This document shows positions 26,155 through 36,199 of a DNA stretch of 40,069 bases, piece by piece. The position numbers and the translations under genes are program-made. Positions within the stretch are counted from its first letter, which is position 1, and the number at the start of each line of letters is the position of its first letter. The notes under the pieces are model-generated. The model saw nothing but the letters and a program-made list of their open reading frames with translations. It was not told the origin of the DNA and did no database searches. This stretch comes from Lachnospiraceae bacterium (GTDB lineage: Bacteria; Bacillota; Clostridia; Lachnospirales; Lachnospiraceae), in NCBI GenBank assembly GCA_016281085.1, contig JAEEHY010000013.1:1-40069 (forward strand), written 5' to 3'.

Positions 26155-26697
26155 TTGAGTACTTCAAAGACTGCTGCAGACCAGCAGGTAAATAATGAAA
26201 AGGGGAACAAAAAAAAGAAGCTGATTGAACAGATACTTAAATTCGGAGTTGTAGGAGGAATAGCGTTTCTTATAGATTTTGCGGTATATACGATCGCAAA
26301 TAAGCTGCTTCCTTTTGAGAAGGGTTATATAGTTGCCGGGGTTCTGGGCTTTTCCATATCGCTGATCTTTAATTATCTGGCCAGCATGAAGTTCGTGTTC
26401 GAAAGAAGAGAGGATACGAGCAGGCAGAAGGAGTTCACCATATTTCTGGTGCTGAGTCTTATAGGACTTGTACTTAATGAACTGTTTCTGTTGCTTTATG
26501 TTGAGGGTATGGATGCCCATATCGGATGGATACATTCCATACATGAGGCTATATACGGCTTTATCGCTTCGAAAGGAGTTAATGCGGTCGCGAGTGTTCA
26601 GGAGCTGGCAGAGTTCTTTGCCAAGATATTTGCCACAGCTCTTGTGATGGTATATAACTTCATAAGCCGAAAGATGATATTGGAGAAAAAGAATTAA
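26155..26697 (+). CDS. GtrA-family membrane protein (TTG start)
   Basis: QILKFGVVGGIAFLIDFAVYTIANKLLPFEKGYIVAGVLGFSISLIFNYLASMKFVF; GAGGAGAG upstream of TTG. Confidence 0.92.
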   Translation: MSTSKTAADQQVNNEKGNKKKKLIEQILKFGVVGGIAFLIDFAVYTIANKLLPFEKGYIVAGVLGFSISLIFNYLASMKFVFERREDTSRQKEFTIFLVLSLIGLVLNELFLLLYVEGMDAHIGWIHSIHEAIYGFIASKGVNAVASVQELAEFFAKIFATALVMVYNFISRKMILEKKN

Positions 26698-26712
26698 CAG
26701 GGTGTGATATAT

Positions 26713-27924
26713 ATGAATAAGTATAAAAGAATAGTATCGTTGACTGCTGCTGTAATGCTGATGCTGGGGGTTGTGCTGTCGGGGTGCGGAGCTGAAGATA
26801 CAAAGGATTTAACCAATATTGATATACAGGAAAATGCCGATCCCGTGAAAGATACGGCAGATAGTACGACTGTATCCGATGACAATACGGAAAATGCTGT
26901 TGATGATACGGACAGCACAATGCTCAATGTCGATGCAGAGGATGCGGTGGCATATTCATCCATACCGGCGGGAGAAGAGCCTGAGGAAGATGAAGAGGTT
27001 AACGAAGTGGTTGATGAAAAGGATCAGGTGCTTCGTACCGAAGACGGCAAGATCATAGTTGATCTTATTATGTTCATGGGGCAGAGTAATATGTCGGGTA
27101 CCGGAGGTAATGTGGACTATGCTCCCAAGGTTCCCGAAGGTCACGGATATGAATTCAGGGCTATTTCGGATCCGACGAGGCTTTATCCTGTTGAAGAGCC
27201 CTTCGGCATAAACGAGAATGTACCCGGAGCGATAGAGGATTATCCGATAGCAAAGAGAGGATCGCTTGTGTCGGCCTTTATAAATGAATATTATGAACTG
27301 ACCGGAGTACCTGTCGTTGCCGTATCGGCATCATCGGGAGGCAGGGACACTGCATTCTGGATGAGTCAGCCTGTAATGCATGATTTTGCCGAGAGGCAGA
27401 AAAGGGCTCAGGTATGGCTTGAGAGTAATGACTATTATATCCGGAAGCAGTATGTTATATGGCTGCAGGGTGAGTCGGATGCGGAAGACGGACTGACACC
27501 GGAACTGTATAATCAGAATATGGATAATATCATCCGTCCGCTCTTCATAGGAGGTCTTCAGAAGGTGTTTATCATAACGCCCGGACGAACACTTACCGGC
27601 AGGCGCTTTTTTGACAATATAGTCTATTCTCAGATCAATATGTGTAAGGTGAGCGGGTATTACGCACTGGCTACTACAGTACTTAACGGAGTGAGTACCG
27701 AGTATATGGTTGATGAGTACCATTACAATCAGTCGGCCCTCAATCTTGCGGGAAAGGAAGCGGCCAAGAGTGCAGCATACTATACACTTAACGGAAAAGA
27801 AATGTGCCTGTACAATTACAGGGATGATGAAGTATATGTACCCGAAGGCTTTGAATATACCGAGGAAGAAATGAAGGTTGAACCCGTTGATTTTAACGAA
27901 AACGGTGATCTGGTGAGGTATTAG
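26713..27924 (+). CDS. Secreted lipoprotein with SASA-type (sialate O-acetylesterase-like) carbohydrate esterase domain
   Basis: Lipobox VVLSGCG; VDLIMFMGQSNMSGTGG; WLQGESDAED; VDEYHYNQSALNLAGKEAA. Confidence 0.88.
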   Translation: MNKYKRIVSLTAAVMLMLGVVLSGCGAEDTKDLTNIDIQENADPVKDTADSTTVSDDNTENAVDDTDSTMLNVDAEDAVAYSSIPAGEEPEEDEEVNEVVDEKDQVLRTEDGKIIVDLIMFMGQSNMSGTGGNVDYAPKVPEGHGYEFRAISDPTRLYPVEEPFGINENVPGAIEDYPIAKRGSLVSAFINEYYELTGVPVVAVSASSGGRDTAFWMSQPVMHDFAERQKRAQVWLESNDYYIRKQYVIWLQGESDAEDGLTPELYNQNMDNIIRPLFIGGLQKVFIITPGRTLTGRRFFDNIVYSQINMCKVSGYYALATTVLNGVSTEYMVDEYHYNQSALNLAGKEAAKSAAYYTLNGKEMCLYNYRDDEVYVPEGFEYTEEEMKVEPVDFNENGDLVRY

Positions 27925-27925
27925 C

Positions 27926-28705
27926 ATGGATAAAATACTTGTTTTTATACCGGCATACAATTGCGAGAATCAGATAATCAGGGTGCTCGAGCAGTTCGAC
28001 AGCGAGGTGCTTGAGTATATATCGGAGATAATCGTGGTTAATAACCGCAGTACTGACAATACCGAGATGCTGGTTGCCGCATACATAAGGCAGCATAAGG
28101 AAATACCGGTATCCCTGCTCAGGAATAAAGACAATTACGGGCTGGGCGGATCGCACAAGGTGGCGTTTGATTATGCGGTTAATAACGGCTTTGAATATGT
28201 GGTGGTCCTGCACGGTGACGATCAGGGCTCAATAAAGGATTTCCTGCCGGTCTTTAAGAACAGGTATTACCGGAAGCATGACTGTGTGCTCGGAGCAAGG
28301 TTTATGGTCGGTTCGAAGCTTAAGGGATATTCACTGTTCCGGACCTTCGGGAATATTATTTATGATTTTCTCTTTGCGTCGGTGGTACGGAATAAGATAT
28401 ACGATCTTGGTTCGGGACTTAATATTTACAATGTCAATATGCTTAAGGACAGATATTACGAGAAGTTTCCGGACAATCTCATGTTTAATTACTGTATGAT
28501 CCTGGCAGCAGGCTACTATGGACATGATATCAGGTTTTATCCGATATCATGGCGGGAGGATGATCAGGTCAGTAACGTGAAGATGGTAAATCAGGCGGTC
28601 ACGGTACTTAAGATGCTCAGAGATTATCGAAGAAATCCGGATGTGATAACAGGAGAGTACAGGGAAGTAGTAATACCGGAGTACAGGGCTGAGATCATAG
28701 CATAG
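27926..28705 (+). CDS. DPM-like GT2 glycosyltransferase
   Basis: ILVFIPAYNCENQIIRVLEQF...IIVVNNRSTDNTE...VVLHGDDQG. Confidence 0.9.
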   Translation: MDKILVFIPAYNCENQIIRVLEQFDSEVLEYISEIIVVNNRSTDNTEMLVAAYIRQHKEIPVSLLRNKDNYGLGGSHKVAFDYAVNNGFEYVVVLHGDDQGSIKDFLPVFKNRYYRKHDCVLGARFMVGSKLKGYSLFRTFGNIIYDFLFASVVRNKIYDLGSGLNIYNVNMLKDRYYEKFPDNLMFNYCMILAAGYYGHDIRFYPISWREDDQVSNVKMVNQAVTVLKMLRDYRRNPDVITGEYREVVIPEYRAEIIA

Positions 28706-28721
28706 CGGTGGATGATTGGAT

Positions 28722-29510
28722 ATGATTAAGTTGGTGTTGGCAGGCATACTGTGTGTAGTATGGTTTTTCCTGATACATACAGTCAAGATGTTCCGTATGT
28801 ATCTTGTGCTTGTGGAGAATAAGATAACGTTTATAAGATTTGTTGCAGCCTACTGCAGGACGACACTGCTCAACCTGATCGTCCCGTTTAAGCTTGGCGA
28901 GATATACAGGATGATCGTATATTCAAGGCTTACGGGGAACCCGGGTGTGGGTATTGCGGGTGTGGTGGTAGACAGGTTCTTTGATACACTTGCACTGGTA
29001 TTTATCCTTTTGCCGCTCCATGCACTGTATCCGTCCGGTATATCTGCGGTGTCTGTATTTCTGTTTGTGTTTGTTGCCGTTGTGATTTTTGTGTTTGCGA
29101 TGTTTCCCGCGGCATATAAGTACCTTAATAAGTACATAATCATAAACCGTGAATCAAGGAACTCAATGACTGTGTTAAGATGGCTCGAGGTGCTTAACAA
29201 CGGATATGAATATGTAAGGAAGCTGGTTTCCGGGAGATATGCCCTGATAGCGCTTATGTCCTTTGGTGCGTGGGTGCTTGAAGGCGGACTGCTGTTTTTT
29301 ATTGCGGGGGTACTCGGTATTCCTTTTGACGCAGGTGATTTTTCGGACTACATTACGTCAATACTTTCAACTGCACACAGTGAGCTGCAGGGGAAGTATA
29401 CATGGTTCAGTATTATCGTGATGGCGATATTTACCGTGCCTGCTCTGGCGGCTGCCCTGGCAGACAGGAACAGATACAGATCGAAACAGGTCAGGAGCAG
29501 AGAGGGTTAG
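28722..29510 (+). CDS. Lysylphosphatidylglycerol synthase-TM/UPF0104-like membrane protein
   Basis: VENKITFIRFVAAYCRTTLLNLIVPFKLGEIYRMIVYSRLTGNPGVGIAGVVVDRFFDTLALVF pattern of UPF0104. Confidence 0.8.
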   Translation: MIKLVLAGILCVVWFFLIHTVKMFRMYLVLVENKITFIRFVAAYCRTTLLNLIVPFKLGEIYRMIVYSRLTGNPGVGIAGVVVDRFFDTLALVFILLPLHALYPSGISAVSVFLFVFVAVVIFVFAMFPAAYKYLNKYIIINRESRNSMTVLRWLEVLNNGYEYVRKLVSGRYALIALMSFGAWVLEGGLLFFIAGVLGIPFDAGDFSDYITSILSTAHSELQGKYTWFSIIVMAIFTVPALAAALADRNRYRSKQVRSREG

Positions 29511-29514
29511 ATAT

Positions 29515-30933
29515 ATGCGTAAGGTTTTGATAATATATGATGATTCAAGAAAGCCCGGTCAGGAAATAAGTCAGATAACCGGACGAAAGAGCTTCGGAAA
29601 TATCATTTTCAAGCGGTTGTCCTTAAGACAGAGGACCGGGGACAGGCTTGCGGGGCTTAAACATGTGGAAGCCTTTATTGCGGCAAGCGATACCGAAGCG
29701 CTTAAAAATGTTGATGTTTCTGCCGGACCGGCTGTATTTAAGCTGTATTCGGATTTTGAGACTGCTGATATAGAAGCGGTCAATGTACTTCTTGAGAAGT
29801 CATTATATGTTAAGGAGAATTATTCGGTCATCTGTGAAGACAGGATCGCAGCAGTGATCTATCCTTCGTTTGATGCATATAAAGCACAGCGGAATATATC
29901 TGATGAAGAGGAATATGAGAGGATCGTTTCGTCAGCCTTCATTTCCCTCGCGGATGCCGGAAATTTCAGAACCTTTATAACGAGCGGATTTGACGCAAGG
30001 TTCTTTAACGCACTTGAGGGTGATGACTATACTGTGGTAAAACGCTCGGCCGGTGTCGATAAGCTGAGAAGGGAATATACCTATTTTACTCTTCTGCCGC
30101 CCGAAATGAAGCAGTGGTTCGCCACGGTATATGATTACAAAGAAGGAGCTGACAGTGCATCATATTCCATAGAGCGGTATCACATGACGGACCTTGCCAT
30201 CAGGTATGTTCACGGGGCAATAGATGAGGAAGAATTCAGGGCGATCATGGAGCGGCTGTTCCATTTCATCAAAAGCAGGAAAGTAAAGCAGGTAAGCGAT
30301 GATGAATACAACAGCAACGCAAAGTCCCTGTATATAGACAAGGTTGTTGAACGGACAGAGACTCTCAAGGGTCTTAAGGGCTATGACAGGATAAGTGATT
30401 ATATAGCGACAGGTACGGATTACAGGAATATAGATGAGATCGTGGACAGATACAGGGGGCTGTATGAGAGTATCACCGGAGGGCGTAGGTTCATGAAGCT
30501 TATGGCAGTGGGACACGGTGATCTGTGTTTTTCGAATATCCTGTACAATCATGACGCGAGGCTGCTTCGTCTTATCGATCCAAAGGGAGCGATGACTGAA
30601 GATGAAATGTATATGAATCCGTATTATGACATAGCCAAGCTGTCGCATTCGATCTGCGGGTCATATGATTATTTTAACAGCGATCAGTATGAGATATCAG
30701 TTGATGCCGGAATGAAGCTGAAGCTTGATATAGACAGTGACAATGACAGATATATCAAAATATTCTATGAGTATCTGCATGGAAATGATATTGACGTCAG
30801 GCTGATCAGGCTGTATGAGGCATCGCTGTTTCTGTCAATGCTTCCGCTTCATATTGACAGGGAGAAGAAGGTACTTGGGTTTATTCTGAATGCGATACGG
30901 ATAATGGATGAAACGGAAAAGGGAGATTTGTAA
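29515..30933 (+). CDS. APH/choline-kinase-fold phosphotransferase with uncharacterised N-terminal domain
   Basis: GHGDLCFSNILYNHDARLLRLIDPKGA...MNPYYDIAKLSHS; N-terminal ~170 aa not assigned. Confidence 0.75.
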   Translation: MRKVLIIYDDSRKPGQEISQITGRKSFGNIIFKRLSLRQRTGDRLAGLKHVEAFIAASDTEALKNVDVSAGPAVFKLYSDFETADIEAVNVLLEKSLYVKENYSVICEDRIAAVIYPSFDAYKAQRNISDEEEYERIVSSAFISLADAGNFRTFITSGFDARFFNALEGDDYTVVKRSAGVDKLRREYTYFTLLPPEMKQWFATVYDYKEGADSASYSIERYHMTDLAIRYVHGAIDEEEFRAIMERLFHFIKSRKVKQVSDDEYNSNAKSLYIDKVVERTETLKGLKGYDRISDYIATGTDYRNIDEIVDRYRGLYESITGGRRFMKLMAVGHGDLCFSNILYNHDARLLRLIDPKGAMTEDEMYMNPYYDIAKLSHSICGSYDYFNSDQYEISVDAGMKLKLDIDSDNDRYIKIFYEYLHGNDIDVRLIRLYEASLFLSMLPLHIDREKKVLGFILNAIRIMDETEKGDL

Positions 30934-30935
30934 AG

Positions 30936-31340
30936 ATGGAAAATGATGCATTAACCTTCATCTTTGACATAGACGGAACATTGTGTCCGATAAAAGGGAC
31001 AGATGAGAGATATGAGGACATGGTACCTTATGCCGAAATGGTGGAAAGGATCCGTGAGTACAAGAAACAGGGTGCGAGGATAGTATTGTTCACATCCCGG
31101 AACATGAACACTTACAACGGAAACATCGGTCTTATAAATGCCAATACGGCCAAGGTTATACTGGAATGGCTTATGAAATGGGATATTCCGTATGATGAGA
31201 TAATCTACGGGAAGCCCTGGCCCGGACACAACGGCTTTTACGTGGATGACAGGACGGTAAGACCGGATGAATTTCTTAACAGGACTGTAGACGAACTTAA
31301 GGATATATGTAAAAAGAGCAGGTGCGATGGGAATAACTGA
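30936..31340 (+). CDS. HAD-family phosphatase (capsule-biosynthesis type)
   Basis: FIFDIDGTLCPIK, IVLFTSRNMNTYNGN, YGKPWPGHNGFYVDDRTV. Confidence 0.88.
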   Translation: MENDALTFIFDIDGTLCPIKGTDERYEDMVPYAEMVERIREYKKQGARIVLFTSRNMNTYNGNIGLINANTAKVILEWLMKWDIPYDEIIYGKPWPGHNGFYVDDRTVRPDEFLNRTVDELKDICKKSRCDGNN

Positions 31341-32787
31341 CAGACTGAACCAATTTAATATGAAACGGGCAATCAGTTATCTTAAACGGAACGGGGCCAA
31401 GAAGACATATTTCAAGGTTATGGAACGTCTCGAACGTGATGATGATGAAAAGTACTATACCGGCAGGGTGCTGTCCGAGAGGCCTGAACGATCCGAACTC
31501 GAAAGACAGAGGAACAGGAAGTTCTTTCATAACTACAGATTCAGCATACTGGTTCCCGCATATAACACTGATCCGGCAGCCTTTAAGGAGATGCTTGATT
31601 CGGTGGTGGAACAGACCTATATGAACTGGGAGCTGTGCATAGCGGACGGAAGTACGACGGAAACGGTAAATGAAACCCTGAAGTCTTACCGTAACGGACT
31701 GGATGAGCAGACCGGTAAGAAGATACGTTATCAGAGGCTCAACGCAAACAGGGGTATAGCAGGTAATTCAAACGGTGCTTTGGTAATGGCTTCGGGTGAT
31801 TATGTCGGACTGCTCGACCATGATGATGTCCTTACGCCCAATGCTCTGTATGAAATAATGGAGGCATTGGAAGCGGGTATTGAGAGAGACGGAAATATCT
31901 ATACCAGCAGGTTTAAGGCATTCTATTCGGATGAAGATAAGACCGATGAAGAAGGAACAAGGTATTTTGACCATCATATTAAGCCCGGTTTTGATATAGA
32001 TCTTCTCAGGAGCAACAATTATATCTGCCACTTTTTCGTGGTTAAGACGGCCGTTGCCCGTAAGGCGGGAGGTTTTCGGAGCGAGTATAACGGGGCGCAG
32101 GATCATGATTTTATTTTCAGGTGTGTGGAACAGCTGAAGCCCGATGAGATATATCATATTCCCAAGGTGCTGTATCACTGGAGATCCAGTGAAACATCAA
32201 CTGCCGAGAATCCGGACAGTAAGCTGTACGCATATGAGGCCGGAAAGAAGGCGGTAAGAGACCATCTTGAGAGGCTTAAGATCAAGGCATCGGTGACCGA
32301 TACCGCACATCTTGGATTTTACAGAGTCAGGTATGAGGTTAATTCACCCAAGATAAAAGAGCTTACCAAGGAAGAATGGGATTATCTGACTGCCGACGGC
32401 TTTAAGGCGATCGAAGAAGATTACATAATGATCATGGGAAATGATATAAAACCCGTTACAAAGGACTATCTTACGGAGCTTGCCGGAATGCTTGCCCGAG
32501 AGGAAGTTGGTGCTGTTGGAGGCAAGATACTGAACAAGCGCGGTGCAATAGACAGTGCGGGATATATGTTTGACGAGTCGGGAAAGCTTAATGCGGCATA
32601 CAGGGGTATGAATGGCAATTATTCCGGATATCACCACAGGGCGTCCATACAGCATAAGGTAGACGGTCTTGCGGCTGACTGTATGATGATCAAGAAAGCT
32701 GCTGTTGAGTATATCGATAAGCCGGTATTTTCTGACAGATTTATCTCGGTATATGATCCGTTTGCCGTATTTAAACGAAAACGATAG
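31327..32787 (+). CDS. GT2 glycosyltransferase with truncated/degenerate second domain
   Basis: FSILVPAYNTDPAAFKEMLDSVVEQTYMNWELCIADGS; NNYICHFFVV...GAQDHDFIFR; paralogous to the 20324 gene's N-half. Confidence 0.85.
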   Translation: MGITDRLNQFNMKRAISYLKRNGAKKTYFKVMERLERDDDEKYYTGRVLSERPERSELERQRNRKFFHNYRFSILVPAYNTDPAAFKEMLDSVVEQTYMNWELCIADGSTTETVNETLKSYRNGLDEQTGKKIRYQRLNANRGIAGNSNGALVMASGDYVGLLDHDDVLTPNALYEIMEALEAGIERDGNIYTSRFKAFYSDEDKTDEEGTRYFDHHIKPGFDIDLLRSNNYICHFFVVKTAVARKAGGFRSEYNGAQDHDFIFRCVEQLKPDEIYHIPKVLYHWRSSETSTAENPDSKLYAYEAGKKAVRDHLERLKIKASVTDTAHLGFYRVRYEVNSPKIKELTKEEWDYLTADGFKAIEEDYIMIMGNDIKPVTKDYLTELAGMLAREEVGAVGGKILNKRGAIDSAGYMFDESGKLNAAYRGMNGNYSGYHHRASIQHKVDGLAADCMMIKKAAVEYIDKPVFSDRFISVYDPFAVFKRKR

Positions 32788-32801
32788 CGTAAGATTGAGA
32801 G

Positions 32802-33797
32802 ATGCAGATGAATGAGGAAGCAGTGAGCATGGCCGGGGTCAGCGTAATAATACCCAATTATAACGGAAGTAAGTATTTAAGGGACTGCCTTGCATCTCTT
32901 AATGAGGCTGTGGCGGAGTATGAGCACGGCGAGGCGGAAATAATAATTGTTGATAATGCATCCACGGATGACGGTATTGAGATAATAAAGGAATGCTGTC
33001 CTGCAGCGAGGCTTATAATGCTTGACAGGAATTACGGGTTCTCAAGGGCAGTCAATGAAGGGATCAGGGCATCACGCGGGAAATATGTTATACTACTTAA
33101 TAATGATACAAGGGTATTCAGGGATTTTATCTCAAGGCTTGCAGAGGCGATTGGGAAGGATGACGGTATCTTTTCGGTGAGTTCCAGGATGCTTAAGATG
33201 TCTGACCCCGAGCTTATTGATTCCGCGGGAGATATGTACTGCTGTCTCGGCTGGGCTTTTGCAAGAGGTAAGGACAGACCGTCTTCGGAATATGATAAGA
33301 AAGCGGAGATATTCTCTGCATGTGCGGGTGCTGCGATATACAGAAGATCGGTATTTGATGAGATCGGTTACTTTGATGAAGAGCATTTCGCTTATCTTGA
33401 GGACGTTGATATAGGATACAGGGCGAGGATAAACGGTTACAGGAACTTCTATGAGCCTTCGGCATCCGTATATCATGCCGGAAGCGGGATAAGCGGTTCA
33501 AGATACAACAGGTTTAAGATAGATCTTTCGTCCCGAAACAATGTGTATGTGGCATACAAGAATATGCCTTTGTTACAGCTTGTTTTAAATCTTCCTTTTC
33601 TGGCTGTGGGAACATTTGTCAAAACACTGTTTTTCGCAGGAAAGGGTGAAGGTTTAACATATATCAGGGGGCTTGGAAAAGGATTGATGCTGTGTGTAAA
33701 GGGCAGAAAGTATCCTTTCAGAAATGAAAACCTCGGTAATTATATAAGGATTCAGTTCGAATTGTGGAGAAATATGTTTATACGTTTCCTGGGCTGA
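32802..33797 (+). CDS. GT2 glycosyltransferase (WbbL/rhamnosyltransferase-like)
   Basis: VSVIIPNYNGSKYLRDCLASLNEAV...IIVDNASTDDG...VILLNNDTRVF...ACAGAAIYRRSVFDEIGYFDEEHFAYLEDVDIGYRARINGY. Confidence 0.92.
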   Translation: MQMNEEAVSMAGVSVIIPNYNGSKYLRDCLASLNEAVAEYEHGEAEIIIVDNASTDDGIEIIKECCPAARLIMLDRNYGFSRAVNEGIRASRGKYVILLNNDTRVFRDFISRLAEAIGKDDGIFSVSSRMLKMSDPELIDSAGDMYCCLGWAFARGKDRPSSEYDKKAEIFSACAGAAIYRRSVFDEIGYFDEEHFAYLEDVDIGYRARINGYRNFYEPSASVYHAGSGISGSRYNRFKIDLSSRNNVYVAYKNMPLLQLVLNLPFLAVGTFVKTLFFAGKGEGLTYIRGLGKGLMLCVKGRKYPFRNENLGNYIRIQFELWRNMFIRFLG

Positions 33798-33811
33798 ACC
33801 GGTGAAGGATT

Positions 33812-35215
33812 ATGATCAAAGACAATCAGACCTTATTTAACAGAATACATGTATTTGTCGATGCCGGAATAATCGCAGGCAGCTACTGGCTGTCATGGTG
33901 GCTTAAGTTCAAGAGCGGCTGGATAGATTATTCAATGAGTCTCCCCGTAAGTTATTTCAGGAGAGTACTGTACTTTGTTATACCTGCATATCTTCTTCTG
34001 TATTACTTCTTCAATCTGTATAACAGTAAGAGGGCATCGGGACGTAAGAAGGAATTCTACAATATTATACAGGCCAATACGGTGGGAAGTCTCGGTCTTA
34101 TCGTAGCAATGTACATGATGAGACAGACTCATTTCTCACGTGAGATGATCCTGATATTCTGGGCTGTGAACATCTTCATGGAGACGTTCGTCCGCAACAT
34201 CATCAGGTATATACTGCGGTTCTTCAGGAAGAGAGGATACAATCTTAAATATGTCCTTCTGGTCGGATATTCGAAATCGGCAGAGTCATATATAAACAGG
34301 ATACGCCTGAATCCGCAGTGGGGATATGTAGTCCGTGGCATTCTTGATGATCATGTGGAACGGGGTACGATGTATAAGGGGATCAAGGTTATGGGAGTCA
34401 TAGATAACCTGCAGATGATCCTGGAAGAAAACAAGCTGGATGAGATAGCAATAACCTTAAGCCTTAAGGAATACTCGCGTCTTGAGGAAATTGTAAATAT
34501 GTGTGAGAAGTCGGGAGTACATACGAAGTTCATTCCCGATTACACGGGTATCATACCCAATAAGCCCTATACGGAGGATCTTCAGGGGCTTCCCGTTATC
34601 AATATCCGTCATGTTCCGCTTACAAATACCGTAAATGCGGTAATGAAGAGGATAGTGGATATTGTGGGCTCGTTCTTTGGTATAATCATTGCATCACCGC
34701 TCATGATCGTATGTGCCGTATTGGTAAGGCTGAGCAGTCCGGGTCCCGTTATATTTGTACAGGAGAGGGTGGGCCTTCACAATAAACCTTTTAAAATGTA
34801 CAAATTCCGTACCATGACGGCACAGGAAGATAAGGATGAGGATGACAACGGCTGGACGATAAAGGATGATCCGAGAGTGACCGGAGTAGGCCGTTTTTTG
34901 CGAAGGACCAGTATTGATGAGCTCCCGCAGCTGTTTAATGTGTTTGCCGGTAAGATGAGTCTTGTCGGTCCGCGTCCGGAGCGTCCAATGTTCGTTGAGC
35001 AGTTCAGGGAGACCGTTCCCAGATACATGATCAAGCATCAGGTGCGTCCCGGGATGACGGGCTGGGCACAGATCAACGGTCTGCGCGGCGATACCTCGAT
35101 CGAGAAGAGGATAGAATATGATCTTTATTACCTTGAGAACTGGACAATGGGATTTGATATAAAGATACTGTTCCTGACATTCTTCAGGGGATTTATTAAT
35201 GAAAATGCATATTGA
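33812..35215 (+). CDS. Undecaprenyl-phosphate sugar phosphotransferase (WbaP/CpsE-type initiating transferase)
   Basis: C-terminal bacterial sugar transferase domain: [21 protein letters not shown]...[34 protein letters not shown]...[18 protein letters not shown]-terminal TMs. Confidence 0.95.
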   Translation: MIKDNQTLFNRIHVFVDAGIIAGSYWLSWWLKFKSGWIDYSMSLPVSYFRRVLYFVIPAYLLLYYFFNLYNSKRASGRKKEFYNIIQANTVGSLGLIVAMYMMRQTHFSREMILIFWAVNIFMETFVRNIIRYILRFFRKRGYNLKYVLLVGYSKSAESYINRIRLNPQWGYVVRGILDDHVERGTMYKGIKVMGVIDNLQMILEENKLDEIAITLSLKEYSRLEEIVNMCEKSGVHTKFIPDYTGIIPNKPYTEDLQGLPVINIRHVPLTNTVNAVMKRIVDIVGSFFGIIIASPLMIVCAVLVRLSSPGPVIFVQERVGLHNKPFKMYKFRTMTAQEDKDEDDNGWTIKDDPRVTGVGRFLRRTSIDELPQLFNVFAGKMSLVGPRPERPMFVEQFRETVPRYMIKHQVRPGMTGWAQINGLRGDTSIEKRIEYDLYYLENWTMGFDIKILFLTFFRGFINENAY

Positions 35216-36164
35216 TATAGTAATTCCTGTATATAAACCGGATGAAAAGTTCAAGGCACTGCTGATGGGATTGGCAGATCAGACGGTTAAGCCCGATAAT
35301 CTGATCATCATGTACACGAAGACCGGCAGGGATGACCGGTTCCCGGATGAACTTCGTATGACGGGGACAGCGGTTTCCTGCTCGGATGCATCAGGCGGAA
35401 CCGGATTTAAAGTGTATGAGCTTGAAAAAAGTGAGTTCGATCATGGCGGAACCAGGGCCATGGCAGCGGAAAAGTCAGGAGCCGATATCCTTGTATATAT
35501 GACAATGGATGCCGTTCCGGCGGATAAGCATATGCTTGAGAAGCTGACAGGGATATTTGAAGAGGATGATACGGTCGGAGCGGCATATGCAAGACAGCTT
35601 CCGTCGGACAGTTCAAGTCCTGCCGAGCGTTTTACAAGAGGATTTAATTATCCCGACAAACCGGTCCTTAAGGGTGAAGAGGATCTGGAGAAGCTTGGTA
35701 TCAAGACCTTCTTCTGTTCCAATGTCTGTGCCGCATACAGGAAGGATATTTACGATAAGCTCGGAGGGTTTGTCAGGAAAACGATCTTCAATGAGGATAT
35801 GATCTATGCCCACAAGCTTATAGTGAACGGATATAAGATTTACTATGCGGCTGATGCAGGAGTCATTCATACACATGAATACACCCCGATGCAGCAGCTT
35901 CACCGTAACTTCGACCTGGCGGTATCACAGGCCATGCATCCAGAGGTTTTCGGAAGTGTATCCTCCGAATCGGAGGGTGTAAGATATATCAGATCGGCAT
36001 ATGCATTCTTTAAGAAGGAAGGAAAACCATACCTGATAATTCCGTTTGTATGGGGATGCTGTTTCAGGTATCTTGGGTATTTCCTGGGAAAGAGATACAG
36101 GAAGCTGCCTGAATGGCTGATAAAAGCATGTGCCATGAATAAGGAATTTTTTGAGTGCCTTTGA
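35199..36164 (+). CDS. GT2 glycosyltransferase (rhamnosyltransferase-like)
   Basis: [39 protein letters not shown]...FDHGGTRAMAAEKSGADILVYMTMDAVPAD...FNEDMIYAHKLIVNGYKIYYAADAGVIHTHEY. Confidence 0.9.
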   Translation: MKMHIDIVIPVYKPDEKFKALLMGLADQTVKPDNLIIMYTKTGRDDRFPDELRMTGTAVSCSDASGGTGFKVYELEKSEFDHGGTRAMAAEKSGADILVYMTMDAVPADKHMLEKLTGIFEEDDTVGAAYARQLPSDSSSPAERFTRGFNYPDKPVLKGEEDLEKLGIKTFFCSNVCAAYRKDIYDKLGGFVRKTIFNEDMIYAHKLIVNGYKIYYAADAGVIHTHEYTPMQQLHRNFDLAVSQAMHPEVFGSVSSESEGVRYIRSAYAFFKKEGKPYLIIPFVWGCCFRYLGYFLGKRYRKLPEWLIKACAMNKEFFECL

Positions 36165-36199
36165 CAGGCATTACAGGGTAGTTAAGGAGAAAATCGATC

